A stretch of DNA of 64,000 nucleotides from Lachnoclostridium sp. An169 (GCF_002160525.1 NZ_NFKT01000010.1:62001-126000); one strand, 5' to 3'. Numbered from the stretch's first letter, positions 44,637 through 54,655 are shown. Numbers and translations are program-made. The notes: generated by a model from the sequence alone, not told the origin.

Positions 44637-44690
44637 ATAGTAAGGAAATGGGAAAAGGCTGTATATCCTGTTTTTCACATCTTTGTTCTG
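44637..44690 (-). promoter_or_regulatory. Promoter with tandem AACAGRA half-sites (site E)
   Basis: On the minus strand AACAGAACA (C at 44690) and AACAGGATA (C at 44670) are 20 bp apart; TACTAT at 44642-44637 starts 28 bp after the second. It precedes the 44556-34607 operon. Confidence 0.5.
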
Positions 44691-44738
44691 TTTTACCGAA
44701 TTTAATCTCACAGTCATACCAAAAAAAGTGTCCGAAAT

Positions 44739-44795
44739 AAAAAACATTAGAGATGCAGCTTTTCAGGAATTATCTTTTCCTGAAAGTGCATCTCT
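44739..44795 (-). terminator. Rho-independent terminator of the GH2 gene
   Basis: AGAGATGCA and TGCATCTCT close a long stem that continues with TCCTGAAA/TTTTCAGGA inside; on the minus strand six T follow. It lies 37 bp beyond the GH2 stop codon. Confidence 0.85.
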
Positions 44796-44831
44796 TAAAA
44801 TAGAATTTCATAGCGCCTTCTGCTGATTTAC

Positions 44832-47279
44832 CTACACCGCCATGATCTTCGCGCCTGCCGTTTCGCATCCCGGTGCGGAAGCAGTCACCTTTATCTCTCC
44901 TTTTCTTCCGGTACAGCGCACTGCCGCAAGCACCTCGCCGTGCCAGGATGTATAACTTCCGTCGGAGAATTTTTCTTCCGTCTCCGGGCGGGCGCTTCCA
45001 AGCGCCAGAAGCTTTCCTTCGCCCTCCACTGTCACGGTGATCTTTCTGTCCTCAGTCCGGCAGAGCGTTCCCTCTGCGTCCGTCAGGCGCACCGGAACAA
45101 ATACGAGCCTCTCTGTGTCTGCTTCTACCTCTTTCTCCTCCGGCTGTACGCACAGACGGACCGCCTCACCGGCAGTTTTCAGGCTCCTTCTTCCGATCTC
45201 CCTGCCGTTCTCATCAAAGCTTACCGCCTCCAGGATACCCGGACGATATGTAAGCTCAAACTCTGCCATGCAGTCTTTGAGTTCCCGGCTTCCTGCCAGG
45301 ACGCTGTCCTGGTAAAGCTCCACTCGTTTCCCCGGGCTGTAGACTATGATCCGGGCGGTCCTTCCTTCGCATCCATTCCATGTCCAGCAGGCGTCGGCGT
45401 CTGTCAGCCTCCATCCACCTACCGTATATTCTTCCCCGCTGTGATTCACCGGGCGCACGCCGATATAAGGATCCTTGAGTGTTCCCCAGAGGGCAGCACA
45501 GTAATACGCAGCCGCTTCCGGATTCCCGTTTAAGTCAAAGGAACCGCATGCTGCAGTCAGGCACGGATAGGGTTTGGCAAATGGGGCTTCTTTCGTGCCG
45601 TATACCGGGAGTCCCACGCCTGTCTCTCCCAGATAGTCCCAGGCAGTCCAGTGGAAATCTCCGATCACCCAGCTGTTCTCCTCTACAGCACGCCAGTTGC
45701 CTGCCATTCTCTGGGGGAATGTCTCCGCACTTAAAAGGAGCCGGTCCGGGCGGATCCTGTGGATTCCCTCATAGAAAGAGTGGCCGTAGTTGTGTCCTGC
45801 AATATCAAGTTCATCAAACACTTTTCCCACCATCTCTTCCAGTTTCTCCGCACCGAAAGCGCCCGCCTTGAAGGCATCTGCGACTTCCGGATGGGCCGTG
45901 ATCAGCTCATTGATCTCCAGGCTTCCCATCTCGGCGCCTCTTTCTTTCTCCAGATCTTCCATCAGAAACGACACCATGCTCATGGGAGCATTATTGGCGA
46001 TCGTAACCGGGCGCGTACCGTCTTCTTCCCGCAGGATACTGCAGAGGCGGCGTGCGATCTCCGGCGCATAGGACCGTCCGGTATCTGCGATCTCATTTCC
46101 AATACAGTAGAGGATGACAGACGGATGGTTATAATCCTTCCTCGCCAGAGCACGGATATCTTTTTCACATTCCCGGTCAAAATAGATGGAATAGTCGTAC
46201 TTTGTATTTGGTACCCTCCACTGGTCGAAGGACTCATCCATCACATACATCCCAAGCTCGTCACATACATCCAGCAGATTCTTCCCCGCCGGATAGTGGG
46301 AATAGCGGACCGCGTTGAATCCGAACTCTTTGAGTTTCTTTATTTTCCGGTACTCTGCCTGGTCGAAAGTACATGCTCCCAGAATGCCGTTGTCGTGGTG
46401 GATGCAGCCTCCTTTGAGCTTAACAGTCCTGCCGTTGACCTGCAGTCCATCCTGTACGCTCCAGGAAAGTGTCCGCACGCCGAAACGCTCTTCTGCTTCA
46501 TCCACAGCCTTTCCATTCTTTTTAAGCACTGCCTTTACCCGGTAGAGATATGGCGCTTCCGCGCTCCACAGCTTCGCCTCAGGAATGGGGATGCGGACCG
46601 TTCTCCCTTCCGCGGAAGCGACTTCCTTTTCCCCGTCATAGACGGTATACTGGACCGTGATTTTATCCGCTCCTTTGCCTGCATTGCTGTCTCCTGGCGC
46701 TTCGGCATCTGCGCTGCTTTCCCCTGCCGCTTCGATTTCTGCGGCGGCACAGCCTGCATATTCTGCCGTGATCTCGACGACTGTCGGATCGCAGGAAATC
46801 GTCTTTACCCGAAGTCCCTGGGGATCAATGTGCAGTTTTCCTCCCGTCCACAGGTTCACCGGACGGTAAATCCCGCTTCCCGAATACCACCGGGAGTTCG
46901 GCGTCTTTGAATTATCCGCTTCCACCAGGAGCACATTATCCTCACCGGTACGGATCTTCCCGGTCAGGTCCACAAAAAAGTTGGTATATCCGTAGATCCA
47001 TCCTCCCAGTTTCTCCCCGTTTAAGGATACCGTGGAATTCATGTAGACTCCTTCAAATTCCAGGATCACTGCCTGGTCCCTGTACTCTTCTTTCCCGAAA
47101 AAACGCTTCTCGTAATAATATTTTCCGCCGGGATAATATCCCGATCCGCTTCCGTTCTCAAGATCAGGCACACGTTCCTCCATGATCATAGCGTCATGAG
47201 GAAGTTCGATCTCCATCTTCTCCGACTGATGCCCTTCCTTCCAGAACGTCCAGCCCTGGTGTATCCTTTTTTTCTTCAT
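44832..47279 (-). CDS. GH2 beta-galactosidase/beta-glycosidase
   Basis: An 815-residue cytoplasmic GH2 enzyme: sugar-binding jelly-roll (FEGVYMNSTVSLNGEKLGGW, from residue 70), immunoglobulin-like domain, TIM barrel with the acid/base in YCIGNEIADTG (about residue 391) and nucleophile in LLSAETFPQR (about residue 515), and C-terminal DUF4982-type and invasin-like domains ending in SWHGEVLAAVR. The immunoglobulin-like domain carries an Ala/Glu/Asp/Ser-rich insertion (genomic 46662-46740). ATG 47279 has GGAGG 8 bases upstream. It is monocistronic, between promoter site F and the terminator at 44739. A paralog's C-terminus lies at 63723-64000. Substrate could be a beta-galactoside or related glycoside. 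Confidence 0.9.
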   Translation of the reverse strand: MKKKRIHQGWTFWKEGHQSEKMEIELPHDAMIMEERVPDLENGSGSGYYPGGKYYYEKRFFGKEEYRDQAVILEFEGVYMNSTVSLNGEKLGGWIYGYTNFFVDLTGKIRTGEDNVLLVEADNSKTPNSRWYSGSGIYRPVNLWTGGKLHIDPQGLRVKTISCDPTVVEITAEYAGCAAAEIEAAGESSADAEAPGDSNAGKGADKITVQYTVYDGEKEVASAEGRTVRIPIPEAKLWSAEAPYLYRVKAVLKKNGKAVDEAEERFGVRTLSWSVQDGLQVNGRTVKLKGGCIHHDNGILGACTFDQAEYRKIKKLKEFGFNAVRYSHYPAGKNLLDVCDELGMYVMDESFDQWRVPNTKYDYSIYFDRECEKDIRALARKDYNHPSVILYCIGNEIADTGRSYAPEIARRLCSILREEDGTRPVTIANNAPMSMVSFLMEDLEKERGAEMGSLEINELITAHPEVADAFKAGAFGAEKLEEMVGKVFDELDIAGHNYGHSFYEGIHRIRPDRLLLSAETFPQRMAGNWRAVEENSWVIGDFHWTAWDYLGETGVGLPVYGTKEAPFAKPYPCLTAACGSFDLNGNPEAAAYYCAALWGTLKDPYIGVRPVNHSGEEYTVGGWRLTDADACWTWNGCEGRTARIIVYSPGKRVELYQDSVLAGSRELKDCMAEFELTYRPGILEAVSFDENGREIGRRSLKTAGEAVRLCVQPEEKEVEADTERLVFVPVRLTDAEGTLCRTEDRKITVTVEGEGKLLALGSARPETEEKFSDGSYTSWHGEVLAAVRCTGRKGEIKVTASAPGCETAGAKIMAV

Positions 47280-47376
47280 GATTTTCTCCTCCATTTCTGT
47301 CCGGGTATTCCTGCCTTACTGCATCTCCTTGCCCCGCAGTTCTTTCCGCACCGCCTTCTCTTTCATCTCGACTTTA

Positions 47377-47430
47377 ATTATATAAAAAAAGAACAGTTCC
47401 ATATATCCGGTTATTAATATTTTTATCCTG
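47377..47430 (-). promoter_or_regulatory. Promoter with tandem AACAGGATA half-sites (site F)
   Basis: AACAGGATA (C at 47430) and AACCGGATA (C at 47410) lie 20 bp apart on the minus strand; TATAAT at 47382-47377 begins 28 bp after the second. It precedes the GH2 gene. It lies in a 310-bp gap that otherwise holds only the terminator at 47476. Confidence 0.55.
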
Positions 47431-47475
47431 TTTTTAATAATCTGCTTATGCCGTCCGACTTCCCGCTAAGACTGC

Positions 47476-47526
47476 AAAAAGGCGGAAGAAGATCTGCGCC
47501 AAAATCAGCTTTAACCTTCTTCCGCC
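47476..47526 (-). terminator. Rho-independent terminator of the 57140-47590 operon
   Basis: GGCGGAAGAAG and CTTCTTCCGCC form a perfect 11-bp stem; five T follow on the minus strand. It lies just past the symporter stop codon. Confidence 0.85.
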
Positions 47527-47589
47527 GTATTTTCTTATATTTATTATTTATTTCTGCTGTTCCCTGTAGTATGTTCTAAAATAAATATT

Positions 47590-49068
47590 CTATTTTCCCT
47601 CTTTCTCCATCTCCGGCAGTTTCTTCTCGATATCATACAGGAAGAGCAGTGCCACGAGCACGATCGCACACATGATAACCGGGAGCCAGTTGTACAGGAA
47701 CTGGATCGCCGTAACTACAGATGCCGGCTGCGCGATCCCCTGCGTATCCAGGGCAGCATCAAATCCCGCAGCATCCATCACCCAGCCAAGCACTGCCGTT
47801 CCAAGTCCCAGACCAAGCTTCTGGGAGGCTGACATAGCTGCATTTCCCATTCCTACCGGGTCGATCCCACTCTTCAACCGGCTGTATGTAATCGTATCTG
47901 CTACCATTCCCATCGCCATACCTCCGCTCATTCCAAGCCCCAGACCTTTCAGCACATTGAAGAAGATGATCGTCGGCAGACTGTCGGCAAAAAGTCCGAA
48001 TCCCAGGAATCCGAGCGTCATCAGGGCAATCCCTGCTTTGTAAATACTGGCCTTGCCGAACTTCTTCATAAAGAACGGAGTCACGAACATGATGGCAAAC
48101 TGCGCCACCGAAATCGCGTTGGACATCCAGGAATACCTGCTCATGTCGCCGTACACATACTGGCAGTAGTAGACATTTCCCACGGAGTACATGATGATCA
48201 CAAAGAAGATCACGAACATGGCAAAAAACATCACCACCCAGTACCGGTTTGTAATCAGCGCCTTAAAGGCTGCAATGGGATTGGACGCAGCGCTTCCCGC
48301 CTGACTGCCGTTTCCTTTTTTCCCGTCACGGCTGCTGTTTTTCTCCCCGGAACCATCCTGCGCATTCTCCTCCGCCGCTTCTGTCGGAGTCTCGTCCTTT
48401 ACCCGCTCTTTCGTGGTAAAGAAGCAGATCAGGGACAGCACTACCATGGCCGCCGACACGATAATCATTGTAACTGTAAAGGCTCCCTGCGTGTAAATAT
48501 TTTCCGCATTATCGGTAAATGCCGTCAGCATGGCGATGAATACGGAATTGATGACAACGTTGGCCAGCGTCTGGAAAATCTGCTGCACATTGCCGAGCAT
48601 TCCCCTCTCATAGGCATTTTTCGTCATCAGAGAGATCATGGAGTAATACGGAACCAGCATCGCCGTGTAACAGACCGCATTTACCAGGTTATACAGGATA
48701 AATACATAGACGTATTTCGCCATATCCGGCCAGTTGGACGGAACAGAGAATAACAGCACCGTGGTCACTGCAAAGGGAATACACATCCGCATCATCCACA
48801 CCCGGGCTTTTCCGAACCGGGACTTCGTGCGGTCCACAATATTCCCCATGATCAGATCCGATATACCGTCAAATACCTTTGAAACCGCGATGATCGACGC
48901 AATAATTCCCGCATCGAGCAGCGCCGCATTTGTAAAATAGATTGTCAGGAATGAACCGAGCACCGCATTGATCGCATTCATTCCCAACTGCCCGGAGCCG
49001 TATCCGAGTCTTTCTCCCCAGCCCAGCTTTGCCTCCGGGTCATTGTGTTTTGTCGCTAAACTCTGCAT
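47590..49068 (-). CDS. GPH-family sugar:cation symporter
   Basis: A 492-residue polytopic membrane protein of the glycoside-pentoside-hexuronide symporter group, nearer to the melibiose-type branch than the other two here. Signature stretches are KLGWGERLGYGSGQLG at the start, VSKVFDGISDLIMGNIVDRT (about residue 60) and VADTITYSRLKSGID. The central cytoplasmic loop is enlarged by a Gly/Ser/Asn/Lys-rich insertion (genomic 48290-48385). ATG 49068 has GGAGG 7 bases before; the frame continues upstream without a ribosome site. It closes the operon of GH94 and the rhamnosidase-esterase fusion, so it likely imports an acylated or rhamnosylated glycoside. Confidence 0.9.
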   Translation of the reverse strand: MQSLATKHNDPEAKLGWGERLGYGSGQLGMNAINAVLGSFLTIYFTNAALLDAGIIASIIAVSKVFDGISDLIMGNIVDRTKSRFGKARVWMMRMCIPFAVTTVLLFSVPSNWPDMAKYVYVFILYNLVNAVCYTAMLVPYYSMISLMTKNAYERGMLGNVQQIFQTLANVVINSVFIAMLTAFTDNAENIYTQGAFTVTMIIVSAAMVVLSLICFFTTKERVKDETPTEAAEENAQDGSGEKNSSRDGKKGNGSQAGSAASNPIAAFKALITNRYWVVMFFAMFVIFFVIIMYSVGNVYYCQYVYGDMSRYSWMSNAISVAQFAIMFVTPFFMKKFGKASIYKAGIALMTLGFLGFGLFADSLPTIIFFNVLKGLGLGMSGGMAMGMVADTITYSRLKSGIDPVGMGNAAMSASQKLGLGLGTAVLGWVMDAAGFDAALDTQGIAQPASVVTAIQFLYNWLPVIMCAIVLVALLFLYDIEKKLPEMEKEGK

Positions 49069-49210
49069 CTTACTTCCTCCAAACATAAAAAACATGAAAC
49101 ATTTGCATACTGTAGAAAAACTGCTTCGGTCTTTCTGTTGTTGGAAGTATTGTATCAAAGGACAGCGCGCAGAAATAATATGATCTTGTCTTTTTTATCC
49201 TTATTTTGCC

Positions 49211-52200
49211 TCAAATATACAGCTTCATAAATGCAAGCATCCGCTCAAAGCATTCCTTTGCATAAGGGTTCGTCCCGTAAAGCTGCATAAATCCATGATC
49301 CAGCACACCGCACTCCGGTCCCCGGTAAAAATATTCATAAGGAATGCCGTTTTTCTCCAGGACTGCCGCAAGGTCGTCCGCGGAATCCTTGAAAAAGATA
49401 TCCTTGTTGCTGCTGATGATAAAGGAAGGGATATACCTGCTTCCAATCCACCTGGAAGCGTCCATAACTTCGGCTATTTTCCCGTCTTTTGACGGCTCGT
49501 CCGTCCCCATCCAGCAGCCGAGCATGGCGTTCATGTTCTTCTCAAAATTTCTCACCGACAGCGCCGCCTCATCGATCAGAAGTCCTATGATCTGCTCCAT
49601 CCGGATTGTGGGGCGCACTCCGATCTTCTCAGCATATTCCGGGTTCACCAGAAGAAGTCCGTAGAGTTCCGTCAGATCCGCTCCGGCACTGCCTCCGCCC
49701 AGGAACACATGCTCCATATCCAGACCGTATCTCTCCTGATTATCGGTCAGGAAGCGGAGCATCTCATCCACCTGCTCCAGCTGCACCGGGAAACGGTAAT
49801 CCGGCGCCAGGGCATAGTTGGGGCTGATCACATTGTATCCGTGCCGTGCGATCTCCGCAAAGAAATCTGCGCCTCCATCTTTTCCTGCAGCCATGGGATC
49901 TCCGGATACCTTGTCCCCGAAGATAAATCCGCCTCCGTGAATATAGATCACCGTGGGACGTTTTGCGCTCCGGTCTGCATCCGGATACCAGATGTCCAGG
50001 TAACTGTTGGGATATTTTTCGCCGTAGCAGATATCATTCACATAGACGATCCCGTCCTCTCTTACGTGCTCTCCCGGCTCATTTCTCGGCTCGAAGGAAT
50101 TTACCGGCACGCCATGGTGCACGCTCTTAAATACCATTTTCTGTATTGGCAGGCATTTGAGGTCTGACTGAAGTGGTTTCCGGTTTCGTTCTCCTTCCGG
50201 ACTGCCTTCTTTATTGAGCATGATATCTACCGCTTCATGAATCTCTTTATACGGATCCTGCCTGCACTCGCATGTCTCATCAAACATCATTGTCATCTTC
50301 CTTTCTGCAGTAAATGGTTCCCACTCTCCTCCGTCTGCCTGTCCGACCTCCGGTCTTCCCGTCCTGGCAAAGGATGCAAATGCATGGGCGATGATCTTCG
50401 AAAGTTTCTCCTGCTCCGGATAGTATACTGCCCGGCACGCAAGAGGAAGCTCCGCCGTGTGCCATGCACAGCGCAGACCGCCGAGTAACGGCTGGGGAGT
50501 GTCATACCCCACACTGTAGAGCCACACCGGGGCGGTTCCGGGAATATCCCGCTCCATCTCCGCCCGCTTCTGCGCGAACCGGTATGCTCCATCTCCCAGA
50601 AAATGACACATGGATATCATCTGAACATAGATCTGCCAGGGCTGTTTAGTATCCCCGCAGCTATCCCGGAACACCCGGATCAGTCCGTCCACGTTCTCCT
50701 CTGCCACACCCGGGAGCGTCTGATGAATGGAAAATTCCTGTTTCAGAAGCCCGCTGCGCACATCATCCCAGGTCATGGAGGGATTTTTTACTACATTCGA
50801 GGCGATTTCCTCCTCGGACGCTCCGACGATCACCGGTACTTTCCGGGAACATTTATAAACATGATATCCACCGTCCTCATTCGGCATAAGATGCACCCCG
50901 TCAGCCACAGGCATAAAGGGCGTCCTGTCTTCCCGGATCAGCTCCATGCCCGCGCATCCCGCAAACAGCCTGCCGGCGTCCATGGTAAGAAGCTCTCTCC
51001 ATTTGTCCTGTGAGATATTAAGGCGCTTCATCACCTCCACCGTCTCTTCCTCTCCCTCTTTCTTCGTCTTGGCGCCGACCGGAATGGAACCGCTGATGAT
51101 AACCGCCTTTTCGAACAGCCCTTCTGCTTCCGGCATGGCCATCAGATGCTCGATCTTGATACCCCCGCCGGACTCTCCCATTAGAGTGATGTTCTTCGGA
51201 TCACCGCCGAATACACGGATATTTTTCTTCAGCCATTTTAACGCCAGGATCAGATCCAGCTGGCTGTTCAGACCGGACGACTCATATTTTCTGTCAAAGT
51301 GTCCCAGATACATCCCGCCAAATATGTTCAGCCGGTGGTTGACCGTAACCAGGACAATATCCTCCTCGTCGATGAGCCTGTCTGAGATCTCCGCAGTCAC
51401 ATTTCCCGAACCGCTCATATATCCGCCGCCGTGGATATACACCATGACGGGACGCTGCGCCGTATCTGTCCCGGGTGTGACAATATTCAGAACAAGGCAG
51501 TTTTCCCCCGGTTTCCCGGCAAATTCCGTACAGTCCTTTCCTCCGGTAAATATATCTGCACTCTCCTTCACCATCGGACGGATCGCCTCCGGCATCGTCT
51601 CCAGAGACAGTTGGTTCTGCATGGTCACCGGCGCAGATCCGGTACAGTCAAGGATCCCTTCGTGCTTCTCAGCCGGACGCGGTTCCATAAAACGGAACTC
51701 TCCGTCACATCGGTCTCCATATGGAATGCCCCGGAACACAGATTTTCCGTCTCTGATGCATCCTCTCACCTTGCCTTCGGTCGTCTCCGCCACAGGAGAC
51801 TCCCCCGAAAAATGCCATGTCCCGCTCCCCACAGTCAGTTTTCTCCGGTCCGGAAGGATAACTCTTGCTGTGGTATTGACCGGAACCGAACAGTCATATT
51901 CCCATATTCCCCGGTCTGTATCCAATTTCCACTCTGACCGGATCGTCCCGTAACGGCTCTCATAGAATGCCGACGCTCCGGTCAGCGTTCCCCCTATCAC
52001 CGGACAGAGCGTAAATTCCCTGTATCCGGGATGATCTGCCTCCACACGGATTCCTGCAGTATACGAAAACAGGAAATCGCAGACAGCACCAAAGCTGTAG
52101 TGATTGAAGGAAGCCCTGTGGGCATCCATCCCGTCCCAACTCTCCAGGATCGTTGTTGCGCCCAGTTCCACAGCGTGGAGCCAGGACGGAGACTTTCTCT

Positions 52201-54655
52201 GTTCCAGGATCCGGTATGCCAGATCCGCATATCCTTCCTCCACGAGTACCGGAAGCAGGAAGGGGGTAGACAGGAATCCCGTATTCAGGCAGTAGTCATT
52301 CTTCTCAATCTCGAGGATCAGCTGCCGCACAACTGCCGGACGTTTCTTCTCGCTTACCAGGTCAAAAGCAAGCGCACGCACATAGGCTGCCTGGTGTCCC
52401 GGTTCGATGACGCCGTCCTCACTGATGAAATAGCGGTCGTAGACGGTGCGGATCTTATCAGCCAAAGTCTGGTATTTCTCTGCATCTTCGGTCCTTCCGA
52501 GCACCTTTGCCATATCCGCCACATTTTGTGCGGAACGGCACATATACGCCGTGGCGACCAGGGGCTTTCCCTCCCGGATCCACCGGGCAAAGATCTCACC
52601 CAGAATCTCCTCTTTCGTCCTGTCAGGCTTCCCGCTTTCTCCCTGTCCGTCTTTTCCTGCATCTTTCTGTGCTGTCTCTGCAGAAGCTTCTGTTTTCCGT
52701 ATCGGCTCCTGCCACTCGCCGTAATGCATCTTTGTGTCATAAATGTAGTCCGCATCCAATTCGCCGTTTTCATCCCGGGTATGGTACTGGGGCTGATCCT
52801 CATAGAGCGGGTTACGGTCTTTCGCGCAGGAGAGCATATAATCCACCCACCGCTTTGCCGTCTCATACTGATTGTCCAGGATCTGCCGGTCGCCATAACA
52901 CTGCCAGATCATCTCCGGGATCCACGCCGCCGAATCTCCCCATCCCGCACAATCCTCGCCTATGCTCCCGTTTCCGGAAGGACCTGCCAGCGCAGAAAGA
53001 GAGTTCTTCTCCTTCATATATGCCAGTTCCTCCGGATCGTGGACACTGCTCGTGGAAGGGAAGGTGATTCCGACCTTTCCGCTCTCATACTGTTCGACCG
53101 CCTGATCCTGCATCCATTTCTCATAGAAAGGATACACGTCCATAAACCACGCCGCAGTCTTTGTGTAGATCTGCGCGTCGCCGGTCCATGCGTTTCGCTC
53201 CCGGGTAGGGCAGTCCACCGCCACATCCATAAAGTTTCCCTTCTGGCTCCATCTGGCGTTCTTCACCAGACGGTTGATCAGCGGATTCGTACAGGTAAAG
53301 TCCCCTGTTTCCTCCATATCCGAATATACTGCCGCAGCAGTAAAGTCCCCATCCCGGATCTCTCCCTCATATCCTTCCAGAAGCACATACCGGAAGCCAA
53401 AGATGGAGAACAGAGGACAGTATTCTTCTTCCTCTTTTCCGCTGCAGCGGTAGACAACCTGCTGAAAACGATCCAGAGGAAGGGGCGTGTCACTGATATT
53501 GCCGGTGGAAAACTTCCCGTCCTTTATATCCTCCCCATGGGTCAGGGTGATCTCCTGTCCGGGCGCACATCCGCGGACGCGCATTTTCACATATCCGGCT
53601 ATATTCTGCCCGAAATCCAGCACTCTTCTGCCCTCTGCATCCCGGAACTCCCTCGGGGAGAAATGCTCTTTCTCCCGCACCGGCACACTCCGGGAGGCGA
53701 TCAGCTGCGCGTCCAGTCCGTAATTTTCTGCACCATCCGCAAGGTGGACGCATTCCCACAGACCGTCATCGAATCCGGACATTTTCCATCCGTCCGGCTC
53801 CTTTGCCGCATCATAGATATCCCCCATCTGCATATCGGACGCAAGCATGCCTCCGGTACTGCAGCGGAACGATTCATCGGTTCCGATCACCACTCTCCTG
53901 CCGTCCTCGTATTCCAGTTCAATCTGTCCAAGGAAGTGGAGCTTCGGGCCGAAATTATTCTTTACCGTTCCCCCGGTCACACCGCGCCACCATCCGTCTC
54001 CCAGCATCACCGCCCAGACATTCTCCCCTTCCCTCAGAATTGCCGTAATGTCGTAAACCTGATACTGGATCCGGTAATAATAACTGGTAAGTCCCGGCTT
54101 AAAGCAGTCTTCTGTACCGGAATTTCCGTTGATCCAGAAATGATAAAGCCCGTGGGCAGTCTGATAGATCCTTGCTTTTTTCAGGCCTCTCTCCACAAAA
54201 AATGTCTTCCGCAGATAAGGCGAGGGCTTCCGTGCCTCCCGAAAAACCCGGTCATGGGGATCTCCGGTTTCCGGCTCGATCCATTTTCCCGTCCAGTCAT
54301 CCCTGCTCAGCAGTCCCATCTCAAACCATGCCCACTCACTGACAGCGTCTTCCTGCTGTCCGTTTTCATCCGCCACTGTACACTCCACTCTCCAGAGGAG
54401 TTCCTGACGGCTCTCCAGTCTGCTTCCTTCATAGCGGGTACACTGGCTCCCGCTCTTTACAATACCACTGTCCCAGACAGCAGAAGCGCCATCCTCATTT
54501 TCTTTTCCCCCGCCAGACCGCACGATGATCCGGAAGCTTTTCTGACTTACACCCCTTTTATCACTGTCAAGTTTCCACATCAGTCTGGGATTCTGCGCAT
54601 CAATTCCCCGGGGATTTCTTAAATATTCTGTTTTCAGGTCATATATCTTCAGCAT
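49211..54655 (-). CDS. Three-part fusion: GH78 alpha-L-rhamnosidase + type-B carboxylesterase + alpha/beta hydrolase
   Basis: A continuous 1814-residue frame with no internal stop. Residues 1 to about 945 form a complete GH78 rhamnosidase (N-terminal and middle sugar-binding domains; DCPTRERNAWTGD near residue 480; C-terminal beta domain). Residues about 950-1500 form a type-B carboxylesterase (FRGIPYG; PVMVYIHGGGY near 1073; LMGESGGG near 1157). Residues about 1510-1814 form an acetyl-esterase-like hydrolase (YIHGGGFIFGD near 1571; GGGSAGAD near 1652; final LDHGFM). AGGAGG lies 7 bases before ATG 54655. No signal peptide, so it is a large cytoplasmic enzyme, expected to remove rhamnose and acyl groups from one substrate. 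It lies between GH94 and a symporter in one operon. A polar insertion occurs at genomic 52615-52695. Confidence 0.9.
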   Translation of the reverse strand: MLKIYDLKTEYLRNPRGIDAQNPRLMWKLDSDKRGVSQKSFRIIVRSGGGKENEDGASAVWDSGIVKSGSQCTRYEGSRLESRQELLWRVECTVADENGQQEDAVSEWAWFEMGLLSRDDWTGKWIEPETGDPHDRVFREARKPSPYLRKTFFVERGLKKARIYQTAHGLYHFWINGNSGTEDCFKPGLTSYYYRIQYQVYDITAILREGENVWAVMLGDGWWRGVTGGTVKNNFGPKLHFLGQIELEYEDGRRVVIGTDESFRCSTGGMLASDMQMGDIYDAAKEPDGWKMSGFDDGLWECVHLADGAENYGLDAQLIASRSVPVREKEHFSPREFRDAEGRRVLDFGQNIAGYVKMRVRGCAPGQEITLTHGEDIKDGKFSTGNISDTPLPLDRFQQVVYRCSGKEEEEYCPLFSIFGFRYVLLEGYEGEIRDGDFTAAAVYSDMEETGDFTCTNPLINRLVKNARWSQKGNFMDVAVDCPTRERNAWTGDAQIYTKTAAWFMDVYPFYEKWMQDQAVEQYESGKVGITFPSTSSVHDPEELAYMKEKNSLSALAGPSGNGSIGEDCAGWGDSAAWIPEMIWQCYGDRQILDNQYETAKRWVDYMLSCAKDRNPLYEDQPQYHTRDENGELDADYIYDTKMHYGEWQEPIRKTEASAETAQKDAGKDGQGESGKPDRTKEEILGEIFARWIREGKPLVATAYMCRSAQNVADMAKVLGRTEDAEKYQTLADKIRTVYDRYFISEDGVIEPGHQAAYVRALAFDLVSEKKRPAVVRQLILEIEKNDYCLNTGFLSTPFLLPVLVEEGYADLAYRILEQRKSPSWLHAVELGATTILESWDGMDAHRASFNHYSFGAVCDFLFSYTAGIRVEADHPGYREFTLCPVIGGTLTGASAFYESRYGTIRSEWKLDTDRGIWEYDCSVPVNTTARVILPDRRKLTVGSGTWHFSGESPVAETTEGKVRGCIRDGKSVFRGIPYGDRCDGEFRFMEPRPAEKHEGILDCTGSAPVTMQNQLSLETMPEAIRPMVKESADIFTGGKDCTEFAGKPGENCLVLNIVTPGTDTAQRPVMVYIHGGGYMSGSGNVTAEISDRLIDEEDIVLVTVNHRLNIFGGMYLGHFDRKYESSGLNSQLDLILALKWLKKNIRVFGGDPKNITLMGESGGGIKIEHLMAMPEAEGLFEKAVIISGSIPVGAKTKKEGEEETVEVMKRLNISQDKWRELLTMDAGRLFAGCAGMELIREDRTPFMPVADGVHLMPNEDGGYHVYKCSRKVPVIVGASEEEIASNVVKNPSMTWDDVRSGLLKQEFSIHQTLPGVAEENVDGLIRVFRDSCGDTKQPWQIYVQMISMCHFLGDGAYRFAQKRAEMERDIPGTAPVWLYSVGYDTPQPLLGGLRCAWHTAELPLACRAVYYPEQEKLSKIIAHAFASFARTGRPEVGQADGGEWEPFTAERKMTMMFDETCECRQDPYKEIHEAVDIMLNKEGSPEGERNRKPLQSDLKCLPIQKMVFKSVHHGVPVNSFEPRNEPGEHVREDGIVYVNDICYGEKYPNSYLDIWYPDADRSAKRPTVIYIHGGGFIFGDKVSGDPMAAGKDGGADFFAEIARHGYNVISPNYALAPDYRFPVQLEQVDEMLRFLTDNQERYGLDMEHVFLGGGSAGADLTELYGLLLVNPEYAEKIGVRPTIRMEQIIGLLIDEAALSVRNFEKNMNAMLGCWMGTDEPSKDGKIAEVMDASRWIGSRYIPSFIISSNKDIFFKDSADDLAAVLEKNGIPYEYFYRGPECGVLDHGFMQLYGTNPYAKECFERMLAFMKLYI

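Noticed and set aside
49069-49210. A CAGRA tandem site upstream of the symporter at 49068
   Set aside because: An AAGGATAAAAA segment resembles one half-site, but no partner lies 20 bp away and no -10 hexamer is at the right distance; the gene is probably read from the GH94 promoter.
52031-54622. An 863-codon open frame on the plus strand opposite the fusion gene
   Set aside because: The minus strand here encodes a complete GH78 domain with catalytic motifs; the opposite frame has no recognisable motif or ribosome site and is a by-product of codon bias.
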